Part shown: positions 25,879 through 38,005 of the stretch, piece by piece
How the letters are laid out: the number at the start of each line of letters is the position of its first letter
Numbering within the stretch: the stretch's first letter is position 1
Source: Hevea brasiliensis
Taxonomy: Eukaryota > Streptophyta > Magnoliopsida > Malpighiales > Euphorbiaceae
DNA length: 64,000 nt
NCBI RefSeq assembly: GCF_030052815.1
Contig: NC_079510.1
Location: 6,089,375 to 6,153,374 of the forward strand
Direction of reading: 5' to 3'
The notes under the pieces: generated by a model
The model's input: only the letters and a program-made list of their open reading frames with translations
What the model was told of the DNA's origin: nothing
Database searches by the model: none
Translations under genes and position numbers: made by a program

Positions 25879-25912
25879 GCTCTGATACTACTAAATGTGA
25901 CACACTACTAAA
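25879..25912 (-). other. Primer binding site of element D with a 17-bp duplication at the LTR edge
   Basis: GCTCTGATACTA on the plus strand is the complement of a tRNA-iMet-type primer site. A 17-bp unit ending in TGTGACAC occurs twice at the junction, with LTR-like starts at 25896 and 25913. Confidence 0.75.
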
Positions 25913-28900
25913 TGTGACACCCCTTACCCATCTACAGTGTAGCCGAGCAAGATATGCCACACAGTGTACCAGAACATCATATTTTATTTTAGTCATTTTT
26001 ATTCTTCCTTAATTTATTTCTTCATGGATATAAAGTGCAATTTGTGAAATTTAACTCATTTAATTCGTTTATTGAAATTATAAATTCATTTGGGGTTCCA
26101 AAAATTTTATAGAAAATCCGGCGAAGTACCGACTAAAAATGGATAAAACAGTTCTTCAGAATCTGTGAAAAACACTTCCAATAATTTCTAATCATTCTCA
26201 AACTCCATTTGTATCACATCAATTTACAATAATTTCTTAACAATTCCTCCATTTGTCATTCATTCATTTCACCTCATCATCATACTCAAATCATAAATAA
26301 ATTCTCATATGTTATTTATAATCACAAGTTATAAGTACTTACATTAATACAAAATTATATTACATTTGTTTCAAATACACATGATAAAATAAGAGTTTAA
26401 TTACAAAACTTACAAAAATCACAAAATACAAAATGGGACCTAGTGTCTTACCAATGCACTGTAGTCTGTGAGGTGACACGGATACTATGCAGAACTGTGA
26501 ACGGCCTTACCCAATCTGTGGTCTACTGGGCCCTCTGTCTAAATCTTCAGTACCTACGCATTGCAAAAGCGACGCGCTAAGCATAGAGCTTAGTGGTACC
26601 AATAATACAAAAAAAATATAATATGCAAATAAAAATAATAATTTCCAAGTTATTATGTTCATAAAAAAAAAAGAATAATTACTAACTTATTGTTTAGTTG
26701 AGGGCTAATTCGATTTTATGATATTAACTTCTTCATGTATTTTGTTAATTGTTTTGTTCATGATTTTGAGCTTCTTTATTTTATTGTAATCATTCTTGAT
26801 ATTTAATTTCCTTATTTTCTTTAGTAATCAATTCAATTACAATTATACTTTTCCATGCCTAAGTAACCTATACAAATTGACCGGACTGGATAAACGGGTA
26901 AACTAGCATTGGGTACCAGGTACCTTGGGCCATCACACCATCGGTCACAATGTGTTTCCTGGTGTGCAAACAGAATGGCTAATAAGGCATAAAAGCAATA
27001 AGGCATAAAGCCAAGTATAACATCATAATCAGTATAGCCATAGGCTATCATCACAGAATAGCAATGAAGCCATACATCATATGCAGTACTGCTATCAGAA
27101 CCCTATTGGCATACCAACCTATCCAAACCAATCACATTAAGCCTACTAGGGCATATTACAAAATCATTTCTTGAATATTTGTATTTTACATGTAAGGTTA
27201 CTATTTATTTCATTAGTCAACTAAAATGTTGACTTTTTCATAGATAATAGGTATATTGTTTCTAATATCCCCAAAATACCACATTTTGCATTCTAAAGTT
27301 GTTGGTATTAGTTGTCAATACCATTTCAAAGCTTAGTGTTAGTTATTCAAAATTTTCAGATTTCAAGCACTAAGTTTACTATTCTATTGGTCATTTGTAT
27401 AGTAGGAATTTGACAAAATTATCTTTATGAAAGTTGTTCCTTTTTGTGTTTAGTTACATTTATTTTTTTGAATCACTCCATTTGGAGTTTTGTAGCTCAA
27501 GTTATGGCCTAAACACTATAACTGGCCGGATTGCAATTTTCCAGATTTTTCTAGGCAGAACCAATTCTGTAGGTTTTGTGCACTGACTGCAGGTCAGTTT
27601 TTGGACATATTATGATCAAAATTTGGGTTTTGTTTCTTCATGAAAGTTGTAGGTCTATGTCTCAGATTTCTGATGGTAAAATTTCAGGTCAATTGGACCT
27701 TTCTACACTAAGTTATGACCAAATGAATAAACACTATTCATTTGGTCATTTTGCCCAAGCAGAATGCAAGTCACCCGGATTAGGGTAATTTTTAGGTCAA
27801 CTTAGTTTGGTTTTTTGGGTAGGGTTTCTTCACCAACATTGTGCCATTATGTGTCTAGTTTCATGTCCAATTGGCCTTGCACCAATTGAACCTCTACAAC
27901 TCCATTTATAGCTACCCAAACATGCTGGACTCACATCCAGACCTGCAGGGCACTCAAGGGCAGCATACCTAACTTCAATTCCCATGGCACAAATCACTTC
28001 ATTTCTTAATCAAACATAGCCAAATGGTCACTAATTGACCATTACAACTTTAGTTTATGTCTATTTTCATCCACCACCAAAATTAAATTTCAAAACCCTA
28101 ACCCTAATTGACCAAGCCTCCAATTCATGCATCTTACCCCTAATTTGCTATACTAATCATATAATTTATACTAGGGGCAGCTAATATGTCACTTTAAATC
28201 AAAGAATTCTCCTAACCCTAACTCATGTCAAGGCTGCCAAAATTTCATGGAACATAATCATGCCTCATTAATTCAATTTTTATCAAATTCTCAACTTAAC
28301 TTAGCTTAAATTCATGTTTAGAAAGATGTAAAAGCAAAGAATATGGCACTAACCTCTTTGGTGATTTTCTAAGCTTATTCACACCTCACTTTCTTCCACT
28401 TTCTCCTCTTCTAATGGCTGCCCAAGTCTAGCTCTAGTGGTAGGGACAAATTTTTGTGAAGGGAAGATGAGGTTTTGAGGTGGTTTTGGTAGAGGTTTGG
28501 AAGCTTGGGTGAAGCTTCAATGGTAGAAGAGAGGGAGCTGGTTCATTTGTGAAGAAGAAGCAGATTGTTTCTTCAATTTTTCTACCCATTTTGCTCATTT
28601 TAAGTGGTTTAAAGACATGTGTCACAATGTGATTGGGTGGAGGCACACTAATGACATCATGTGATGTCATAATTTCTAATTTTCTTTCTTTTTCTTTTCT
28701 TTTCTTTTTTACTCATTTTCAATTAAATTTTTAACAATATTTATTCACATTTTATGTCATAATAATTATTTACTTAACTAGACAAGTTGGTCAAAAATCA
28801 TCTCTGAAGACTAAATGACCAAAATGCCCTTCGTTTGGCTTAACAGACTAAAATTGTCTGTACCGATTGAAAAATTTTTCTAAGTATTTTCTTGGCATTC

Positions 28901-29213
28901 TAATGCCATAGAAACCTCAATGACTCTTCTCTGGAGTCTCAAAAATTGTTTCATGAATTTTCTCCAGGGTTTAGGGCTTCTAGTTGCGAGAACAGCAACT
29001 TCCCACTGGGTTACCCATCGCTAGGGCACCGGCTCATTTAACTTAGTTGTATTTTATTTTTAAAATTTTTTCTAGATTTTTCTTACTATTATTTGAGTTA
29101 TTTATGATTCCGCACTCTAGTCTAAATATTTTTCCAGACGTTCTAGCTGTCTGGACTGACACCGGTCACCGGAATAGTAGAATGTATGGAATGGATACAG
29201 TGAGGGTGTTACA
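25913..29213 (-). repeat. 5' LTR of element D (right copy)
   Basis: 3301 bp, homologous to 21176-24456. It ends GTGTTACA, followed by the target-site copy TTGTG. Confidence 0.92.
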
Positions 29214-29390
29214 TTGTGTCTCGAATGAGGTCTTTGCACCTCGGATGAGATCTGTGCCTTAGATGAGGTCTTGGTGCCTCGGACAAGATCTTTCTGCTTT
29301 AGATCTTTAGAGATCAGTGATCATGTGTGGAGATCGAATGTCTCTTTGGAGATCGAATGTCTCTTTGGAGATCGAATAATGCTTGTTGAA
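29214..29390 (+). repeat. ~20-bp minisatellite, right half, with adjoining 19-bp repeats
   Basis: About five more GCCTCGGATGAGG-type units run to about 29310. Two 19-bp copies of AGATCGAATGTCTCTTTGG then start at 29331 and 29350, with a partial third. Element D inserted inside the array. Confidence 0.85.
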
Positions 29391-29439
29391 GATTGAATTT
29401 GAACTCATCTCATTTATTGATAATATTTTTTCAAGTTGT

Positions 29440-30640
29440 GAACATTCCATGCTCGTAGGAGTTCTCTTCCACCCGAGTAGGTGATCTTATAAGCTCCTAG
29501 ATGGATTACTTTTGAAATTACATATGGTTCTTCCCAATTGCTTCCTAGTTTTCCTATTCCTAATTGCCTCCTGAAATATCTATTCTTTTAATAACTAGAT
29601 CACCAACGATAAAGGATTTGTTTTTCGCCTTCTAGATATACATGCTTGTCATTCTCTGATGATATTTTGCCATTATGATGAAAGCTCGGTCCCTTGTAAT
29701 TTCTGCTAGATCAAGATTGAATTTGAGGTCTTTATTATTCATTACTGCTTATGGATTCTCTGTTCGGGAGCTTAAGATGCTAATCTCTATAGGGATTACT
29801 GCCTCTGAGCTGTATGCTTGGGAGAAGGGGGTTTCAGCAGTTGCTGATCTAGAAGTAGTTTAAAATGCCTATAGTACAAATGAGAGCTCTTCTGGCTATT
29901 GTTCTTTTACTTTACCTAGTCTTCTTTTTAGCCTACTTAGGATATTTCGGTTGGTGACCTCTATCATGCCGTTAGACTGCGGATAATAGGTTAAAGTAAA
30001 TCTGAGATCGATTCCCCACTCTGTGCAAAATTTTTTGAATTTGTGCCCTTCGAATTGAGTTTTATTATTCGTGATGATGACTTTAAGGATGTCACTATGG
30101 CAAAAGACATTTTTCTTGACAAAAGATATAGCTTTTATCGATGGTGATGAGTTGTATTGCTTCTGCTTTAGGCCATTTAGTGAAGTGGTCTATGATAATG
30201 ATGACATACTGCCTAGATTTGGTAACTTTTGGAAATGGTCTGAGTACATCGATTCCCCTTTGGTAGAACAGCTAAGAACTTTCAAGCGCTGTCAACTTCT
30301 CTGAGGGGATTAGAGGGATGAAACCATGCTCTTGGCATTTTCTGCATTATTGAACTAGATTTTTAGCGTTGTCTATTATTGTAGGCCAAAAGTATCCTTG
30401 TCAAAATGCTTTTTAATGATTATCTGAGCTCCTTCATGACTTTCACACAATCCCTCATGAATGTCTATTAGGACTTCTGCTCCTTTTTTGGGTGAGATGC
30501 ATTTTGACCATGGCTGTGTGAAAGACTTCTTGTAAAGCTGTCTGTTAAGAACACTGTAACCTGATGACTTTTGTACCATTTTCTTTGCCTCTAAAGGCTA
30601 GTCGGGTAATGTCCCATACTTGAGATAATTGAAAAATGGG
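29440..30640 (-). pseudogene. Element C integrase (decayed)
   Basis: Read from right to left, a zinc-binding part (HEGLCESHEGAQ, about 30440) is followed by pieces of the core: IIIDHFTKWPKAEA (about 30170-30210), ITNNKTQFE (about 30050) and YPQSNGMIEVTNR (about 29980). The second core Asp appears as Asn in the NNKTQF motif. The C-terminal region includes KAKNKSFIVGDLV (about 29605-29645). Many stops and frame changes are present. Integrase placed after RNase H is the Ty3/gypsy order. Confidence 0.75.
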
Positions 30641-31355
30641 GACATCCATGTTCAACCGATATCGATTAGAATGATATCTTCTTGGTTAATTATTGGTTAA
30701 CTTATTTTCTTGAGGTGGATTGGCTGTGATAGGTGTTGCTCCCCTGTTGCTGCCATTTTGGCTAGGGCATCAGCATCATAGTTTTCTCCTCTAAGTACTT
30801 ACATGATTGTGACATCTCCAAGGTTAGATTGGATCTAGGCTATTAGCCATTATATTCTGGTTTTGTACATCCCCAACTTTGAATCCCACACTTGGAAGTT
30901 ACCCTGATGTTGATTCACTACCAACTGAGAGTCAGAATATATAGTAACATTAGGGGTTCTTACTTCCTTGATGATGTGTAGGGTGATCAGTAGAGCCTAG
31001 TACTTGGCCACGTTGTTTATAGCTTGAAAGCTTAGTTGTGTGACATACTTTAGTTTTATGCCTTGAGAGCCCTCCAAAACAATCCCAATTCCTGATTCGC
31101 TGGTAATTACTACTCCATCGACCTAGACACTCCATATTGCTTTTTGTTCTGTCTTCGCTTCTGGTAGTGGCATGAGTTCAATAACAAAACCAACAAAGAC
31201 CTATAGGGTTGTTTGAGGAACATACCTCATATCATAGGCTCCCAATATTACTGACCAAGTGGATAGGCGACCCGATGTGTCTTGCGTCTATAAGATCTTC
31301 CTTAAGGGGTAATTTATGCGTACTTCGATGGTGTGGGACTCAAAGTATGATATTA
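30641..31355 (-). pseudogene. Element C RNase H and linker (decayed)
   Basis: The minus-strand sequence carries GRLSTWSVILGAYDMRYVPQTT (about 31210-31280, the RT-RNase H connection), then the RNase H pieces VDG (about 31120), LSFQAINNVAKY followed by a stop where the catalytic Glu is expected (about 31000), and YSDSQLVVNQHQGNFQVWDSKLGMYK (about 30870-30945). Two catalytic Asp positions are retained and the Glu is lost. Solo LTR E separates it from the RT part at 38001. Confidence 0.78.
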
Positions 31356-32250
31356 TGTCACACCCTACTTCCCCGTAAGATGTAACATGATCCCGTAGTA
31401 TACCTAATGAATTACTGTATTTTGCCTACCAATAACCCATTAGATATACTACAAGGGATTTTAAAATAATTTTCGTGAAATTTAAATCATCGATTAAAAT
31501 CTGGTGTTATAAAATTTTTTTAAAATTTCGGTAAAGTGCCAGCTGTATTTTGAGAAAATAGTTCTTCAAACCTGAAAAAGAAAGCACTCCCAATATGTTT
31601 TCTCAAATACAACTCCAATAAACTTCATTTCATCTCAAAATTCAATCTCAATAATTAAGTCATTTCATTTTCAAACCAACCTCATCATAAAAGAAATATT
31701 TCATTGATTACAAGACTCAAAAATTAATATTACAAAACTATTCAGGTAAATGAAATCTCAAATTTACATTTACAATAATTTACATTTAATTACATACCAA
31801 AATATTTTACAAGAGTTTTTATAAGACTGCTCAAATAATTTACATACATATTATTACATACATACATCAAAACCTATGTACATGGGTATACCTATGATAT
31901 ACCTGGAGCTGATCTGAATGTGTCTTCAAAGAAGCTTACTAAACTATTCTATGCTCTTTTCACCTGCGACAGCATGCAATGCTATTGCTGAGTAGTGAAC
32001 TCAGTGGTGCACAACTATAACTTTAAACATAGTTCAATATACCTTAGCAAAATTACAGCAAATAATTTGGAAATCAGGATACTCATCAAATTCCAAATAT
32101 CAAATTATTCATTGCCAATAACAAAAATCATTTGTATGAAATGACTTTGATCACGAAATTCAATTTATCAAATCACAACCAAACATTTAAGGTAATTCCA
32201 ATAAAATCAATTATACATAAATCATAATTGAAATCATAATTCTTTACTAT

Positions 32251-32327
32251 TCAAAAGCCATTCTTTATCTCAAAAGCCATTCTTTATCTCAAAAGCCATT
32301 CTTTATCTCAAAAACCATTCTTTATCT
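32251..32327 (+). repeat. Four ~20-bp tandem repeats in solo LTR E
   Basis: Units of TCAAAAGCCATTCTTTATC are repeated four times; the last differs at one base. Confidence 0.9.
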
Positions 32328-34010
32328 TACTAACTATGCAAGACTAATCCGAAAGGGCCATCTTCGAGGTGATTCTAACTCCCTATGGTCGGGGAGGTCA
32401 AATCATCGTGCACAGTACACACCACAATAATAAAACATCCGAAAAGGCCATAACATAAAAAACTTAGATCTAACCTCTAATAAGAGGAGAATCTAAGCTT
32501 GTGCACGTACCATGGTAATCAAAACACAACTAACTCCATTGTCTTCTCAATAAATGAGAGAGATGGGTAATAACCTAGTCAAGCATCTATAGTGAGATAT
32601 AAAACAATATCATAATCCAGTGAGCATAAATCACAATACAATTCGATTCATAGATAATTCCAATATCCAATAATTTTTATGCTCATCACAATTCAAATCA
32701 TAAATTTGCATTTTTCCATGTAAATTGCCCATCACAATTCAAAACATGTTCTATCACAATTTTCCAAAACATAATTTATTCAATTCACAAAAATGCTTAA
32801 TACTTGTGGAAATACCATTTCACAAAGCTAACTTTATATATACTATAACAATTTCAATAATCATTGAATTAAATCCAATATTTGATAAACATAATTCATA
32901 AGGGAAATAACGTCATTTAATCATATGAAATTTTCAGAATAAAATCAATTAAAAACTAGTTGTGTACAAACCTGATTTGAGTCGCTCCTAGGCCTTGATT
33001 CAATGTTCTTTATGCTTCTCAATATCCTTATCAACTGAAACATACAATTTAAAGTGTTTCAGTACTCAATGAATTTGTTTCCAACCATAAAATTCAATAT
33101 CTAAATTTTCTTGGTACTATTCCCTTCAATTCGTTTCATTAGTCAACTTATAGTGTTGACCCTTCATGCACTCTAAGTGAGTCAATTCCAGTGTTACCAA
33201 TATGTCACATTTTATAGCCATTTAGTGTTGGTATATGTTACCAAATTCATTTTCAAGTGTATTGCATTTTATTGCAATTTAGCAAATTTCGGTGTACTAT
33301 TTTGACCTAGCTGGATGACCTAGTTCCCTCAGTTTTCGGGTTTCAGTCCAAACTACAAACTTGTAGGTCTATGTCTTATTGCATGCGGGGCAAAATTTCA
33401 GGTCATTCTGAGTTGTGTAGACCAAGATATGGTCAATTTACCAATGCTGGACAGAATGCACTAAAATGATAGGCTTAGGTAATTTTTAGGTCACTTTTGG
33501 TTCGGCCAATTTTGGTACCTGAATTTGTGCAAGCTATTTGGCTTGGTTTTGGCCATTTCTGAGCTTTTATGTCTTCATAAGAATTGTAGATCTATGTCTA
33601 AAATATTCATGGTAAAAATTTCAAGTCATTTGGACCCGTTTTGAGTAAGTTATGGTCAAAACACTAACTGCTGCCCAAATGGTCAATTTTTAGGCTTTAA
33701 AGTCACTAATCCGGATTTGGTCATTTTTCAAGTTACCTTCTAGGCAGAATTTAGATAAGCTTCCTTCATGAAAGTTGGCACATTTTGTGCCTAGTTTCAC
33801 CTCCAATTGGTCTCATACCAATTGGAGTCACACACTTAAGGTTCTAAGCTAAAGTGTACACTGCCCTGTTACACATTATTCAACACTTACTAATTACACA
33901 TTCAATACTTACTAAGTTTACCTTCCATGCCAATTCTGATTTGGTACCATAATATTAACACACTTTACATCACATTTTGGTCATTTTGGGCAGCTTGTAA
34001 CCACTCTCAA

Positions 34011-36658
34011 TGTCATGACCCAACCTATGGGCCGGACCGGCACTAGGACCTGGGCCAGCCTAAAGCCCCCGAGGCCCGTAGTAAGCCTAACTATTCATTA
34101 ACCCAATTCTAAGGCCCATTTGGGCCCAATTTCAAGAAATCAACCGGATAGAGTCTGGCTATAAAGTAGACCTTTCAACGGGGAGTTTTTGACTCGCTCG
34201 ACCTGTAAACAAAATATATCATCAATTGGGGAGCTCAGCTCACCCTCCACATACTCAAATCAACATAAAGATAAATGGGAGCTCAGCTCCCTCACCCAGT
34301 CCATCAAACATGTATATAATAATTTTACAGGTCCACATAATAATTTATATTACAGACCCAAATCAAATAAACATTTCTAACACATGCGGAAATTCTAAGA
34401 TTTAACAAGTTTATACAAACATTAATAATCGACCTGCGAGGAAGAAAGCAGGTTAACCTCAAAAATATCCTCCTGTGGCCTGGAAAAATATTGAATAGGA
34501 GTGAGCGTTCGACTCAGAGAGTAAAATATCAATTTTAACCATAATCTCTATAACTATCTAAAACTAATGCACCCTGTAGAGTAAATGCAACATCAGCAAT
34601 AAATTCACATTATAACAGCAAAAAGGTAATTTGGAGCACTCACGCACCCCGCAATATCAATCATATATATATGGGAGCTGATCCCCTATACAGCTCTCTT
34701 AATTCCAACTGTGCCAGCGAAGAACTCAGCTCGGACTTCCACTTAATAACCAAATCGGGGTCCCAGCGAAGAACTCAAGCCGTGTCTACCCCGAAGGACC
34801 GGGTCCCAATGAAGATCTCAAGCCGTGTCTACCCGTCCTATCCATAGTTCACACCACATCACATGCACACCAACGCACGCACACTGCTCCAAATTACCAC
34901 AACAACATACATGGCACTTTCACAGTTATGAATGCAATATAAATCATGCCTAAAGTTTATCTACATAGATATATGCATATAAGTGATGCATGGGCATGCT
35001 TGAACATATAATAATAGTGAAATTACAAATAAAATTAATATTTTATTCACAGACTTGACAACAGTCACTGGGGCGGCTGGGCGGAGGAAGAAGGCTGTCC
35101 CGGCTCACCTGACAATTACATTACAATTATTTAACACAATTGACTCAATACAAATCATGAAAAGACCAAATACGTCCTAAGTCGTGCCGAAAATCCGGCA
35201 GAGTCTCCCCTATACCTAGGACCTACTCAACCTGCAAAAGGGCTCAAAACACACTTCTATATTCACAATCCATATACCCACAACTCAATCACATCACACA
35301 GCCCCTCCTGGGCCCATCAAATCAGTCATCCATCACAATATGTAAAATTTCAATTTAGTCCTTATAATTGATTATTTTTGCAAAAACTACCCAAACAAGC
35401 TCTAAAAATTCTAAAACTTTGTCCCGCGGTCCTTAGCAATATTACTAGGCTATTGCAAAAAGAATCATAATTTTCTGAGCTACCAAGAATATTTTATGGA
35501 TTTTTAATCCTATTTAAGCACTAGAAAATTACGAAAAAGCAAGGTTCGGGTTTACCTTTGCCGATTCTGACTTCGGGAACGCGCTCGAGACGTCTGACAA
35601 TGGGGGGAGGGGGGTAGCCAAAACGTCGGTCCAATTCGAGGACTTTTCCAGAATCTGCACCGTTCGGAATTCACAGACTCCCAATCGCCGAATTTCCGCG
35701 AATTGAGGATACCTACACGAAGCCCACAACACGGGGGTTAGTACATAAATTTTTCAGAATTTTCTAAGCTCATTTAATGCTCGGAAAGACACTGCGAAGT
35801 TCCGTGGGACCCACCGAAAAATAGTGTCGGAAAAATTCGAAATTTATGTCGCCGCGAAGCTCTCGACTAGTGGAGCGCTTTGGTACTCTCGGTTTTCTCG
35901 TGGGATTCACGGTTTGTGAGAAATCTAGCCCGAAAGTCAAAATGGGCTAAAACTTCCCGGGCAAAAATTGGACAAACCGCTTGATGGATTTCGGTGTTCT
36001 TGGTGTCTATGGAAAGCTCTCGACGAGTAGATGAGTTTAGACACAAGACCCGGTCCGATTGGTGGTCAGATCGGCCGAATTTTGGCCGGGAAGGTGAACG
36101 GTCGCGCGCGCGCTGCGCGTCGCTTCTGGAGCAGTTTTCCGGCGTTCCAGGCGGCGGCCGGTCGTGGGGGAGGGCTAAGGCGGCGCGTCGGCGAGGTGAG
36201 GAGGCAGGGGAGGTGGCGGCGCGGCAAGGGGAGGAGGGAGGAGAGAGAAAAGAGAGAGAGAAGGGGAGGAGGTCGGACGCCCGCGGGAAGGGAAGAAGAA
36301 AAAGAAAAGGCCGGTCCGATTCGACTGGTCCGATCCGGTCCGGTTTGATTCGACCGGTTCGATTCAGGATACAAAATTTTTGAATTTTCACTCTGCCTCA
36401 GGACCGAAAACGAGGTCCAAAAATTCCGAAAAAAATTTTAGAAAACTCCGAAAAATTTGTAGACTCCAAATATATTTTTAGTTTTGCCACGTGGTCTTTA
36501 AATAAATTTTTAAAAATCATCAAAGTTTATATTTTCGAAAAATCGAACCCGATTTTTAAAATCCGAAAAATCTCAAAAAAATTTTCTAAAATTTAAATAA
36601 AATTAAAATATCAATAATACTCATAAAATAATAAAATTTAAAAATTTGGGGTGTTACA
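34011..36658 (-). mobile_element. Element F: solo LTR related to element A
   Basis: 2648 bp, from TGTCATGACCC to GGGTGTTACA on the plus strand, with the perfect target duplication CTCAA at 34006-34010 and 36659-36663. Reversed, it follows the layout of the A 3' LTR: TGTAA start, purine-rich and GC-rich middle, end in GGGTCATGACA. No internal region or primer site is present, so it is a solo LTR on the minus strand. It lies inside E. Confidence 0.9.
35990..36360 (-). other. GC-rich segment of solo LTR F
   Basis: A G-rich plus strand with GGCGGCGG- and GGAGGAGG-type runs contrasts with the AT-rich surroundings. It corresponds to the smaller GC patch in the A 3' LTR at about 16240-16310. Long overlapping ORFs on both strands result from low stop density and are not genes. 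Confidence 0.6.
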
Positions 36659-38005
36659 CTCAACATACACATTATAACTCAGAATTTTCAAAGTCTAATT
36701 ACAATAATTTAACCATATGAACATACCTCATTTACATGTCCAAATTTAAATAATTATTCACATACACATACTGCCACTATAAGCAACATAATTCAATAAT
36801 ATTTCATGAACTTAAACATTTCAATCTTCTTCATGAGGTTGCTATAAGTTTACACATTCCCATCAACTTTCATTTTCACTTTTCAAGCTTATAAATCAAA
36901 CTTCACACATGGAATTCAACTTCAATACAATTAAACATTTAAATCAACATTCAAACAACTATTTACATGCAAGGACAAGCTGTTCATGGTGAGGTTTCAT
37001 GGCTGCCGAAATGGCTCAACTCCAATAATTCATCAAACATCAAAAATTCTTCTATAAATCAACTACCTACAATCTTGGTTACACTTTTAATGAAACAATA
37101 ATTAAAAATACCCACTTACCTCTTTTGGACTTCTTCAAAACCTCACTAAAACTTATCTTTCTTGCTCCAAGTATGCTGCCCAAGGTATGGTGGTCAAGTT
37201 TAATGAAGACAACTTGTGAAGATCATAGCATGGAGATGGATAATTAAAGCTTGGACGTGAAAGATTCAATGGAGGCTTTTGGGAATTCAATTCGGCTATG
37301 GAGAATGGAAGTGAAGCAGATGGGTTTATTAGTGGGAAATTTTGCCCACTTAGGTGTCCTTAGGTGTTTTATATTGTGCCACTTAATGTCCACTAACTTG
37401 ATTAAATATTAAGATATTAAACTTTTAATTATCCTAATCTTTACCCCTCAATTTTCATAAATTGTATTTGACATTTAATTTCCTTTTTCATGGGATTTTC
37501 AAAATTCAATACCACTTATTTTTAATGGACATTTAGGTCAAAAGGCAACTCGGGATGTCAAATGACCATAATGCCCCTATTTGGGTTGCATTTCCAATTT
37601 TTTGGTAACACCGAGTTTTGTCATTTTTTCGATTTCTTATTTTTCTTTGTACTAATTAACTAATTTTTCTTTGATATTTCTAATAACATTTATGCTTCAA
37701 TAAGTCTTTAATTATGTCTCGAAATTAAATTCTGAGGGTTCCCTGAAGTCCTGGGGTCGGCTATTGCCTGCGCCGTAACTTCCTCGTGCGGTCACCCATC
37801 GCTGCGGTGCTGGGTCGTTTAACTTAGTTTCTTTTCATTGCTATTACCTTTCCTTTGTTTTTCTTGTATTTTCTATTCTTATATTTCATTATTTTATGTC
37901 TCCTCACTAACATTTAAATATAATTTCAAGCATCCTAACTGTCCGGACAGACACTGTCATCGGAACAGTAGAACGCACTATCAAACATAGGGGTGTTACA
38001 TATTA

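Larger units (their letters stand above)
21176..29213 (-). mobile_element. Element D: chromovirus-like Ty3/gypsy derivative with gag only
   Basis: An 8038-bp element with two 3.3-kb LTRs and a 1.46-kb interior. Flanks are TTGTA (21171-21175) and TTGTG (29214-29218), a 5-bp target duplication with one change. The primer site lies beside the right LTR and the purine tract beside the left, so it reads on the minus strand. The interior holds gag with a CCHC knuckle but no protease, RT or integrase. It is therefore non-autonomous, and gag also has stops. Chromovirus affinity is inferred from the gag type and the ATTTCGAGGATGAAATTT-like end before the purine tract. Confidence 0.9.
31356..38000 (-). 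mobile_element. Element E: solo LTR related to element D, itself split by F
   Basis: It begins TGTCACACCC and ends GGTGTTACA, flanked by the perfect target duplication TATTA (31351-31355 and 38001-38005). Without F and its 5-bp duplication it is 3992 bp. Its ends and many internal blocks resemble the LTRs of D (for example the GTTACCCATCGCTAGGGCACC-like block, here near 37795). No primer site, gag or pol is present, so it is best read as a solo LTR left by recombination. The minus-strand orientation is inferred from the similarity to D. Confidence 0.85.

Noticed and set aside
36031..36391. Four overlapping ORFs on both strands
   Set aside because: They arise from GC-rich, stop-poor DNA in solo LTR F; there is no recognisable domain and no start context.
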